This document shows, piece after piece, positions 1 to 4,623 of a stretch of 5,322 bases of DNA (position 1 is the first letter of the stretch; every line of letters begins with the position of its first letter). The DNA comes from Pseudanabaenales cyanobacterium (GTDB lineage Bacteria; Cyanobacteriota; Cyanobacteriia; Phormidesmidales; Phormidesmidaceae), in contig JAKSDM010000233.1 of NCBI GenBank assembly GCA_022360135.1, positions 1-5,322 of the forward strand, given 5' to 3'. Made by a program: the position numbers and the translations under genes. The notes beneath the pieces are model-generated. The model was not told the origin of the DNA. It did no database searches and was given only the letters and a program-made list of their open reading frames with translations.

Positions 1-197
1 CGATTTCAGCAATTTTAGAGGCTCAACAATTTGGCTTAACCGAACGAGAACATCAGGTTTGGCAGTTGCGCAAAGCAAAATATAACTATGAGGCAATTGC
101 CTCTGAACTCTTCATCTCGATCAACACTGTCAAAAAACACATTAAAAGTATTTACGCCAAACGCAGCCAAATACTCAACCATGAACAATGCGGCTAG
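1..197 (+). CDS. LuxR-type helix-turn-helix transcriptional regulator, 3' end only
   Basis: The reading frame is open from base 3 and ends at TAG 195-197, giving the last 64 residues of a protein whose start lies outside the window. The text reads GLTEREHQVWQLRKAKYNYE, then AIASELFISINTVKKHIKSI, then YAKRS. This is a GerE/LuxR-type four-helix DNA-binding domain: the 'LTxRE' opening, the 'IAxEL.IS..TVKKH' helix-turn-helix with its recognition helix, and the closing 'IYAK' helix are all visible. The 'VWxLRxAxYxYxxIAxEL' wording is typical of cyanobacterial members. The domain sits at the C-terminus as usual, followed by a short tail (NHEQCG). Any receiver, PAS or other sensory domain would be upstream, so signal and targets cannot be told. 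It converges on the oxygenase gene at 374-898. The DNA-binding call is firm; the biological role is unknown. Confidence 0.88.
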   Translation, partial: ISAILEAQQFGLTEREHQVWQLRKAKYNYEAIASELFISINTVKKHIKSIYAKRSQILNHEQCG

Positions 198-216
198 TTA
201 AATTATTTATTTAGGG

Positions 217-255
217 ATTATTTAAGGACGCAGTATGACTACGCCCTTAAATAGT
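217..255 (+). repeat. Inverted repeat / hairpin with an ATG loop, possible weak terminator
   Basis: An 11-bp stem (217-227 with 245-255, one G-T wobble) built on ATTTAAGG / CCTTAAAT continues inward after single mismatches as CG/CG and AGT/ACT, leaving ATG (235-237) as the loop. It begins 19 bases after the LuxR-type stop codon, and a TTTTT run follows at 264-268. That run is about 8 bases away from the stem, further than in a standard intrinsic terminator, so termination is only one reading. The left arm also contains AAGGA (224-228), 6 bases before the loop ATG, so it could instead control translation of the short frame at 235-330. Confidence 0.5.
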
Positions 256-330
256 GGGAAGGGTTTTTCTTGGCAAACTCCTGGAAGCCGATTGACAAAC
301 GCGGGGTTGAATCTTCGCCAGCGTCTTTAA
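235..330 (+). CDS. Candidate 31-residue small protein or remnant 5' end of a lost gene
   Basis: ATG at 235 is preceded by AAGGA (224-228) at a 6-base spacing, which is a good ribosome binding site. The frame runs 31 codons to TAA at 328-330. The peptide begins MTTPLNSGKGFSWQTP and ends NAGLNLRQRL; it is basic, with no membrane segment or signal peptide. The abrupt end in 'LNLRQRL' is the kind of text found just before the first membrane helix of some larger sensor proteins, so this could be the surviving start of a truncated gene, but I do not recognise the family. The start region is folded into the hairpin at 217-255. The AT-rich gap around it could produce such a frame by chance. Confidence 0.25.
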   Translation: MTTPLNSGKGFSWQTPGSRLTNAGLNLRQRL

Positions 331-373
331 AGAGAAAAGAAACTGATCTTATGCTTGAACTTGTCGAAACGTC

Positions 374-898
374 CTATCTCCCTGAAGCCCGAGTTATGCC
401 CATCCTCCTAACACTCTTTCTCAACCAGCGCAGGTTTTTGAGCCATACCTGCGCTGGCTTGCCATAGAAGGTAAAGATATCGCCGTAGGCGAGGTTGGCA
501 TTTTGATGATGGCGCCAATGGCGTTCAGGGGTTGTGATGCAAAAGCATTTGCAAATCTGTTGAATGATGCTAGGGGTTTTGTAGCTTGATGAGAATTGAT
601 GCCGCCATATGACATGGAGTTCAGCTAACCCCAAACCCAAGGTGACGCCAACATTAGAAATGCCCCACAACCAGGGAATGAACAGGAAATAGGGAAAGGC
701 GCCCAGGAAGCCATCTATCAGTGCAATCGGCTTCTGATGTCGAATAGCGTACCGAACGAAGCTGCGCTGGGGACTATGGTGAACAATAGAATGAAACTTG
801 CCAAACACGTGCTCGGGCACATGATAGGCAAATGTCGCAACAAAATCTCCCAATAGCAGCAGAAGTAAGGCTACTGCGATCGCTTTGATAACTTCCAC
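374..898 (-). CDS. Sterol desaturase / fatty acid hydroxylase superfamily membrane protein
   Basis: A predicted integral-membrane di-iron oxygenase of 174 residues. Its histidine boxes are H26-VPE-H30 (HX3H), H36-SIV-H40-H41 (HX3HH), H95-VIWR-H100 (HX4H) and H127-WR-H130-H131 (HX2HH), followed by the superfamily ending 'YGDIFTFYG' (138-146). Hydrophobic segments lie near residues 5-25, 58-80 and 83-98, so the boxes would face the cytoplasm. In this superfamily the histidines hold two irons that activate O2 for C-H hydroxylation or desaturation of lipids, sterols or carotenoids; the substrate here cannot be read from sequence. I chose GTG at 898 because GAGGA (906-910) stands 7 bases before it; a TTG at 925 would add nine residues and lacks a comparable site. 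The length resembles small bacterial members (CrtZ-like size) rather than the 250-300-residue forms, and nothing looks truncated. It is divergent from the S4-domain gene and convergent with the LuxR-type gene. Confidence 0.85.
   Translation of the reverse strand: MEVIKAIAVALLLLLLGDFVATFAYHVPEHVFGKFHSIVHHSPQRSFVRYAIRHQKPIALIDGFLGAFPYFLFIPWLWGISNVGVTLGLGLAELHVIWRHQFSSSYKTPSIIQQICKCFCITTPERHWRHHQNANLAYGDIFTFYGKPAQVWLKNLRWLRKSVRRMGITRASGR
876..883. repeat. HIP1 octamer GCGATCGC
   Basis: Copy within codons 4-7 of the oxygenase gene. HIP1 is over-represented in many cyanobacterial genomes and supports the taxonomic call. Confidence 0.9.
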
Positions 899-905
899 GG
901 TTAAT

Positions 906-910
906 TCCTC
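906..910 (-). promoter_or_regulatory. Ribosome binding site GAGGA that fixes the oxygenase start
   Basis: Read on the - strand, GAGGA is followed by ATTAACC (7 bases) and then GTG at 898. This spacing supports GTG over the upstream TTG at 925 as the translation start. Confidence 0.6.
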
Positions 911-938
911 ACAACCTGGAAGCAAGGTAACAACTGAA

Positions 939-990
939 ATTTAAGGTTTGCTTAATATTTGATTTAGACCTTTTTGTCTTTACCTTAAAT
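939..990. repeat. Inverted repeat upstream of the oxygenase gene
   Basis: The perfect 9-base arms ATTTAAGGT (939-947) and ACCTTAAAT (982-990) are 34 bases apart and enclose a smaller AGAC/GTCT hairpin (966-969/976-979). They begin about 40 bases upstream of the oxygenase GTG, a position suited to an operator or a leader structure. The arms share the core ATTTAAGG with the hairpin at 217-255 on the other side of the gene. Confidence 0.45.
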
Positions 991-1143
991 AAAGATGGCA
1001 CTCTCAAAGGATACTATCAGTAATGAAAAAACATTTCCTCAACTTGTCTCCATTTCGTAATCCTCCCATGACATTCACACCTCCACTCCGGCGTTTCCCA
1101 GGCAATTTAGTCCGATTTATTTAGGCTATGAAGAGGAAAGAGG

Positions 1144-1217
1144 TTTAAGTTAGGTTTCGAAAATATTTTCAGAAGAATTCCTAACTGCTTGAAACTAATT
1201 TTTGAGGCTAACTTAAA
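1144..1217. repeat. Ten-base inverted repeat TTTAAGTTAG / CTAACTTAAA
   Basis: The arms at 1144-1153 and 1208-1217 match perfectly over 10 bases. A further GTTTC (1154-1158) directly inside the left arm can pair with GAAAC (1191-1195). Transcribed, this would make a long branched stem; as DNA, the arms could be two facing protein-binding sites. It lies 121-194 bases before the S4-domain start codon. Confidence 0.45.
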
Positions 1218-1247
1218 ACAGGAAAATCTGACTGGGATAAAAATCAG

Positions 1248-1265
1248 AAGTCAGACGTCTAACTT
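1248..1265. repeat. Near-perfect 18-base palindrome, operator candidate
   Basis: AAGT-C-AGACGTCT-A-ACTT is symmetric at 16 of 18 positions around the core AGACGTCT, with one mismatched pair. It lies 72 bases before the S4-domain start and 9 bases before a TTGACA hexamer (1275-1280). Size and symmetry fit a dimeric repressor or activator site, but no regulator can be assigned. Confidence 0.4.
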
Positions 1266-1337
1266 TGCAATCGTTTGACAACTTTGGTTGTCTCGATAGA
1301 GACTAGAACCTTGATCCGATGGGCAAAAGGCGACAAT

Positions 1338-2117
1338 ATGCTGCCAAGGGAAGCGTTACTTAAAAATGTGGAGAACCGGGAGAAGTTAACTCGAATCCTG
1401 GATCAGGCGGAACAGGCCATCCGAACTTGGCAGGTTATTCTGACTGACTTTCTCTCACCGCCGGAGCTAGTAGAAGTTCAGGCGATATTCAAACAGTTGA
1501 CAGAGGTGCATCTGTTGGCGTGGGGGGGGTATCCCCAAGCAGAGCGGCAGCGATTGGCGATCGCCCGCGCCGAAATCCCCCTCGACCAAAATCAGCTCTA
1601 TGTTGCAGCCTTGGACATTGCGGGTAATTTCTTATTCGACTCAGCGACCCATCGGGATTTTCTAGGCGCCATTCTGGGTACGGGTATAGTCCGAGACAAA
1701 GTGGGAGATCTGATCGTTTTGGGAGAGCGAGGCGCTCAAGCGATCGTCGTCCCGGAAATGGTTGAGTTCCTAACCAGGAACCTGACTCAGGTGCGCTCGG
1801 CCACCGTCAAAGTAACCCAAATTGACCTAACAGATCTCAAGATTCGAGAACCCAAGAAAAAAGAAATCACTACAGTTGAAGCTTCTCTGCGGTTAGATGC
1901 AGTCGCCTCAGCTGGATTTGGCGTGTCTCGCAGTAAGATGGCCAATCTGATTACCGCTGGCGATGTGCGGGTTAACTGGAAAGAAATCACCCAAGCCAGT
2001 CACTCAGTCAAAACGGAGGATTTGATCGCAATCCGAGGCAAAGGCCGACTTCAGGTGGGAGAAATAGCAATCACGAAGAAGCAGCGGTATCGGGTTCAGC
2101 TGACGAGATTTGTTTAG
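1338..2117 (+). CDS. Photosystem II S4 domain protein, YlmH-like RNA-binding protein
   Basis: This 259-residue protein opens MLPREALLKNVENRE, the conserved start of the cyanobacterial/plastid 'photosystem II S4 domain' family, whose members are about this long. The central YlmH-type domain (about 58-155) shows GGYPQAERQRL (63-73) and DFLGAILGTGIVRDKVGDLI (107-126). The C-terminal S4 RNA-binding fold (about 184-247) shows SLRLDAVASAGFGVSRSKMA and then the GDVRVNW strand (208-214). I chose ATG 1338 because AAAAGG (1325-1330) precedes it by 7 bases and the family text starts there; a TTG at 1275 would add 21 unrelated residues. In Bacillus the relative YlmH binds ribosomal RNA and has been tied to rescue of stalled ribosomes; the family name here reflects a link to photosynthesis. 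The molecular role in cyanobacteria is not settled. ndhF follows 251 bases downstream on the same strand. A run of eight G (1522-1529) lies in the Trp-Gly-Gly codons. Confidence 0.9.
   Translation: MLPREALLKNVENREKLTRILDQAEQAIRTWQVILTDFLSPPELVEVQAIFKQLTEVHLLAWGGYPQAERQRLAIARAEIPLDQNQLYVAALDIAGNFLFDSATHRDFLGAILGTGIVRDKVGDLIVLGERGAQAIVVPEMVEFLTRNLTQVRSATVKVTQIDLTDLKIREPKKKEITTVEASLRLDAVASAGFGVSRSKMANLITAGDVRVNWKEITQASHSVKTEDLIAIRGKGRLQVGEIAITKKQRYRVQLTRFV
1557..1564. repeat. HIP1 octamer GCGATCGC
   Basis: Copy inside the S4-domain gene, in the extended form GGCGATCGCC (1556-1565). Confidence 0.9.
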
Positions 2118-2131
2118 GGCTAGAACTCAAA

Positions 2132-2330
2132 AAATATAACGATTTTCTTAGGATCTAGGAACTAGGCGTCCGGTTTGATCGGGTTAAGCCAGTAAATATC
2201 AGTCTTTGAAAGATTTTTACAGCAAAAAACTGGCTCAAAAATTCAGCCCCATCCGTCTCTATATTTCGGAAGGTGGAGAAATATAACGTTGAGTGTATGT
2301 CAGAATGTAAGCGGTTTTGCCAACTCAACG
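2132..2330 (+). promoter_or_regulatory. ndhF upstream region with two stem-loops and repeats
   Basis: The gap before ndhF holds two possible stem-loops: AGCCAGT/ACTGGCT (2187-2193/2229-2235), whose loop contains the smaller TCTTTGAAAGA hairpin, and CGTTGAGT/ACTCAACG (2287-2294/2323-2330), which ends 21 bases before the Shine-Dalgarno-like GAGGA. It also holds a 10-base direct repeat AAATATAACG (2132-2141 and 2279-2288) and three copies of a 7-base unit around CTAGGA (2148-2167). TATAAC in either direct repeat could be a -10 element, but no -35 partner is evident. No intrinsic terminator is visible after the S4-domain gene, so read-through into ndhF is possible. No known riboswitch class was recognised. 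Confidence 0.35.
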
Positions 2331-2351
2331 GGAAACATTTGGAGTAGGCGA

Positions 2352-2356
2352 GAGGA
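2352..2356 (+). promoter_or_regulatory. Possible ndhF ribosome binding site with long spacing
   Basis: GAGGA lies 12 bases before ATG 2369, longer than the usual 5-9. A second purine stretch, GAGGG (2363-2367), is only one base from the ATG. Neither is ideal, so initiation may be moderate or depend on leader folding. No alternative start fits, because the conserved text LYEYAWLIP begins at residue 7 and no other Met or common start lies between. Confidence 0.4.
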
Positions 2357-2368
2357 AAGACAGAGGGA

Positions 2369-4474
2369 ATGGAATCTGTAGAGTCGTTATATGAATATGC
2401 CTGGCTTATACCGGTGCTACCACTTTTAGGAGCCATGCTGGTCGGTATAGGCCTGATCTCTTACAGCAAAGCGACCAATGAACTTCGCCGTGCTAGCGCA
2501 GTATTGATTGTTTCGCTTTTAGGGACAGCTATGGTTCTGTCCTTTGCCTTGTTTTGGAGTCAATATCAAGGGCACGAGTCTTACACCAAAGTCATTGAAT
2601 GGGCCTCAGCTGGCGATTTCCAGTTGACGATGGGCTACACCATTGATCATCTCACTGCACTGATGCTGGTGATTGTGACCACAGTCGCCTTTCTAGTCAT
2701 GGTTTACACCGATGGCTATATGGCTCACGATCCTGGCTATGTGCGCTTTTACGCCTATTTAAGCCTATTCAGTTCGTCTATGTTGGGTTTAGTCGTCAGC
2801 CCCAACTTACTTGAGATATACATTTTCTGGGAGCTGGTGGGCATGTGCTCCTATCTGCTGATTGGCTTTTGGTACGACCGTAAGGCCGCTGCAGATGCTT
2901 GCCAGAAAGCATTTGTGACTAACCGGGTGGGTGACTTTGGTCTGTTATTGGGAATTCTGGCCCTATTTTGGGCGACCGGAAGCTTTGAGTTTGATGTGAT
3001 GGGTGAGCGTCTGACCGAATTAGTTCACTCAGGTGGTTTTAGCGTTGCGATTGCATCCATAATTGCAGTTTTAGTCTTCTTGGGACCGGTTGCTAAGTCT
3101 GCCCAGTTCCCTTTGCATGTTTGGCTGCCTGACGCGATGGAAGGCCCCACACCCATTTCCGCCCTAATCCACGCGGCCACGATGGTGGCCGCTGGGGTGT
3201 TCCTGATTGCTCGGATGTTCCCCGTGTTTGCAGGGCTTCCCGTGGCAATGGACGTGATCGCTTGGACCGGGGCGTTCACCGCGTTTATGGGAGCCACGAT
3301 CGCCATTACCCAAAATGATATTAAAAAGGGGTTGGCCTACTCTACTATGTCCCAGCTGGGTTATATGGTGATGGCCATGGGCGCCGGCGCTTATGGCGCC
3401 GGTCTCTTCCACCTGATGACCCACGCCTACTTCAAGGCCATGCTCTTCTTGTGCTCCGGGTCTGTGATCCATGGCATGGAAGCCGTCGTTGGCCACGATC
3501 CTGTCCTGGCTCAGGATATGCGGCTGATGGGCGGTTTGCGGAAATATATGCCGATTACCGCTATTACCTTTCTGATTGGCACTTTGGCCATCTGTGGCGT
3601 TCCTCCCTTCGCTGGGTTCTGGTCTAAGGACGAAATTTTAGGCTCCGCCTTTGCCGCCAACCCGGCGCTTTGGGTGGTTGGGTGGCTCACAGCCGGCATC
3701 ACTGCCTTTTACATGTTCCGCATGTACTTTTCCACCTTTGAGGGCGACTTTCGCGGGAAAGATGAGTCAATTCGGCAGTGCTTACAAGCAGAAAACCTCC
3801 AGCGCTTAGGCATCGCTTTTGGCCCTGGGGCGATGAATCCCCAAGAGCTAACGATTGAGTCTGAAGCTTTAGAAACAGAAAAACACGAGGCGCTTGATCA
3901 AGCTCATCACCCCAGTGAAACTCCCCACGAGTCGCCGCTGTCGATGGTCTTGCCGCTGATGGCGTTAGCCGTTCCTTCCTTGCTGATTGGTTTGGTGGGA
4001 ACCCCCTTCACCAATTACTTTGAGGAATTCATTCAGGCGCCGGGTGAAGCGGCGGCGGTAGGGTTGCTGGAATCAGCCGAGACTTTCGACTGGACAGAAT
4101 TCCTGATCATGGCGGGTAGTTCTGTCGGTATTGGCTTGATTGGCATTACCTTGGCCGTACTGATGTATCTGAACAAGCAGATCGATCCGGCGGCGATCGC
4201 CAAGAAAATCCAACCGCTCTATCAGTTATCCCTGAATAAGTGGTACATCGATGACATCAACGAGGTGCTCTTTGTTCAAGGCAGCCGTAAGCTAGCTAAA
4301 CAGGTTCTAGAAATCGACATCCGTATTGTGGATGGTTTGGTCAATCTGGCGGGCTTTGTCACCTTGATCTCAGGGGAAGGGCTGAAATACCTGGAGAATG
4401 GTCGGGCTCAATTCTACGCGCTGATAGTCTTTGGCGCAGTTCTTGGCTTGGTCCTTCTTTCTGGCGTAACCTAA
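2369..4474 (+). CDS. ndhF: NAD(P)H-quinone oxidoreductase subunit 5 (NDH-1 subunit F1)
   Basis: This distal membrane subunit of the thylakoid NDH-1 complex is an antiporter-like proton channel used in respiration and cyclic electron flow around photosystem I. The 701 residues begin with YAWLIPVLPLLGA (10-22). Family residues are visible: E155 in FWELVGMCSYLLIGFW, K243 and H250 in KSAQFPLHVWLPDAMEGPTP, K319/K320 in TQNDIKKGLAYSTMSQLGYM, H352 and K356 in THAYFKAMLF, and K420 in GVPPFAGFWSKDEIL. These form the charged pathway across the membrane in complex I NuoL/ND5. The C-terminus (about 577-700) gives a helix, the conserved SLNKWYIDDI and SGEGLKYLENGRAQFYALIV, matching the lateral-helix arm of NdhF1. 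This ending and the length favour F1 over the shorter CO2-uptake forms F3/F4. A hydrophilic loop (about 457-522) ends in His-rich HHPSETPHESP. The gene is complete. ndhD, a frequent partner, does not follow; a terminator-like hairpin and a convergent gene do. Confidence 0.97.
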   Translation: MESVESLYEYAWLIPVLPLLGAMLVGIGLISYSKATNELRRASAVLIVSLLGTAMVLSFALFWSQYQGHESYTKVIEWASAGDFQLTMGYTIDHLTALMLVIVTTVAFLVMVYTDGYMAHDPGYVRFYAYLSLFSSSMLGLVVSPNLLEIYIFWELVGMCSYLLIGFWYDRKAAADACQKAFVTNRVGDFGLLLGILALFWATGSFEFDVMGERLTELVHSGGFSVAIASIIAVLVFLGPVAKSAQFPLHVWLPDAMEGPTPISALIHAATMVAAGVFLIARMFPVFAGLPVAMDVIAWTGAFTAFMGATIAITQNDIKKGLAYSTMSQLGYMVMAMGAGAYGAGLFHLMTHAYFKAMLFLCSGSVIHGMEAVVGHDPVLAQDMRLMGGLRKYMPITAITFLIGTLAICGVPPFAGFWSKDEILGSAFAANPALWVVGWLTAGITAFYMFRMYFSTFEGDFRGKDESIRQCLQAENLQRLGIAFGPGAMNPQELTIESEALETEKHEALDQAHHPSETPHESPLSMVLPLMALAVPSLLIGLVGTPFTNYFEEFIQAPGEAAAVGLLESAETFDWTEFLIMAGSSVGIGLIGITLAVLMYLNKQIDPAAIAKKIQPLYQLSLNKWYIDDINEVLFVQGSRKLAKQVLEIDIRIVDGLVNLAGFVTLISGEGLKYLENGRAQFYALIVFGAVLGLVLLSGVT
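4193..4200. repeat. HIP1 octamer GCGATCGC
   Basis: Copy inside the 3' part of ndhF, also in the extended form GGCGATCGCC (4192-4201). Confidence 0.9.
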
Positions 4475-4504
4475 AGCCATTAGCGATCAGCTCTTATCGA
4501 TTAC

Positions 4505-4615
4505 ACCGTAGGGTAGAAACGCTGAATTAAGCATGTTGGCGCAGCCTAAATCCCAGGGTTCTTGAGGAGCCTTGGGATTTATATTTGGCTTATTTCAGCG
4601 CTAATCAACCGTAGG
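4505..4615. repeat. Nested inverted repeats flanked by an 8-base direct repeat
   Basis: ACCGTAGG occurs at 4505-4512 and again at 4608-4615. Between them, CGCTGAATTAAGC (4520-4532) and GCTTATTTCAGCG (4588-4600) are inverted repeats matching at 12 of 13 positions, and they enclose the 35-base hairpin at 4547-4581. Direct repeat, inverted repeat and central palindrome in about 110 bases resemble a small non-autonomous mobile element (MITE-like) or a repetitive palindromic unit. The outer inverted repeats do not reach the direct repeats, so insertion is not proven. Confidence 0.4.
4547..4581. terminator. Bidirectional terminator-like hairpin between ndhF and the Uma2 gene
   Basis: TAAATCCCA (4547-4555) pairs perfectly with TGGGATTTA (4573-4581), and the stem continues as GGGTTC/GAGCCT with two G-T wobbles, giving 15 bp around a TTGAG loop. 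It lies 73 bases after the ndhF stop and about 40 bases after the Uma2 stop on the other strand. The A/T-rich stem base gives TTTATATTTGG on exit from ndhF, and TTTA on exit in the other direction. T tracts are short, so efficiency is uncertain, but the position between convergent genes fits termination of both. Confidence 0.65.
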
Positions 4616-4623
4616 ATGATCGC

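Larger units (their letters stand above)
899..1337. other. Divergent intergenic region rich in inverted repeats
   Basis: This 439-base gap separates the divergent oxygenase and S4-domain genes and should hold both promoters. It is AT-rich and contains several inverted repeats: ATTTAAGGT/ACCTTAAAT (939-947/982-990), TTTAAGTTAG/CTAACTTAAA (1144-1153/1208-1217), TCTGACT/AGTCAGA (1227-1233/1249-1255), an 18-base near-palindrome (1248-1265), the palindrome GAAAATATTTTC (1159-1170) and GTCTC/GAGAC (1290-1294/1299-1303). I see no convincing coding sequence; a 33-codon frame at 1023-1124 is weak. No clear sigma70-type promoter pair can be fixed by eye. Confidence 0.6.

Noticed and set aside
270..467. 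65-residue frame on the + strand from a TTG
   Set aside because: No ribosome binding site, it overlaps the 3' end of the well-supported oxygenase gene on the other strand, and its residues show no family pattern.
899..925. Nine-residue longer oxygenase start at TTG 925
   Set aside because: GTG 898 has GAGGA at 7 bases and begins right before the first hydrophobic segment.
939..990. Pho-box-like TTAA repeats before the oxygenase gene
   Set aside because: TTAA occurs at roughly 11-base steps in places, but the units do not match the CTTAACCT-type consensus well enough in this AT-rich stretch.
1023..1124. 33-codon frame (MKKHFLNLSPFRNPP...) in the divergent gap
   Set aside because: AAAGGA lies 11 bases before the ATG, which is too far; the basic, Pro-rich peptide matches nothing I know and is short enough to be chance.
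1275..1302. TTGACA as a -35 promoter element for the S4-domain gene
   Set aside because: The hexamer is perfect, but the best -10 at 16 bases is TAGAGA, which lacks the final T; too weak to annotate as a promoter.
1275..1337. N-terminal extension of the S4-domain protein from TTG 1275
   Set aside because: The family starts at MLPRE, ATG 1338 has AAAAGG at good spacing, and the added residues are unlike family members.
2155..2436. 93-residue - strand frame across the ndhF start
   Set aside because: It lies opposite the ndhF leader and start, with no family pattern or ribosome site.
3384..3402. GC-rich hairpin CCGGCGC/GCGCCGG inside ndhF
   Set aside because: It comes from the repeated Gly-Ala codons of the GAGAYGAG stretch in conserved protein text; no separate function is needed to explain it.
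3025..3702. Three - strand frames inside ndhF
   Set aside because: They are antisense to highly conserved ndhF codons and show low-complexity, unrelated residues.
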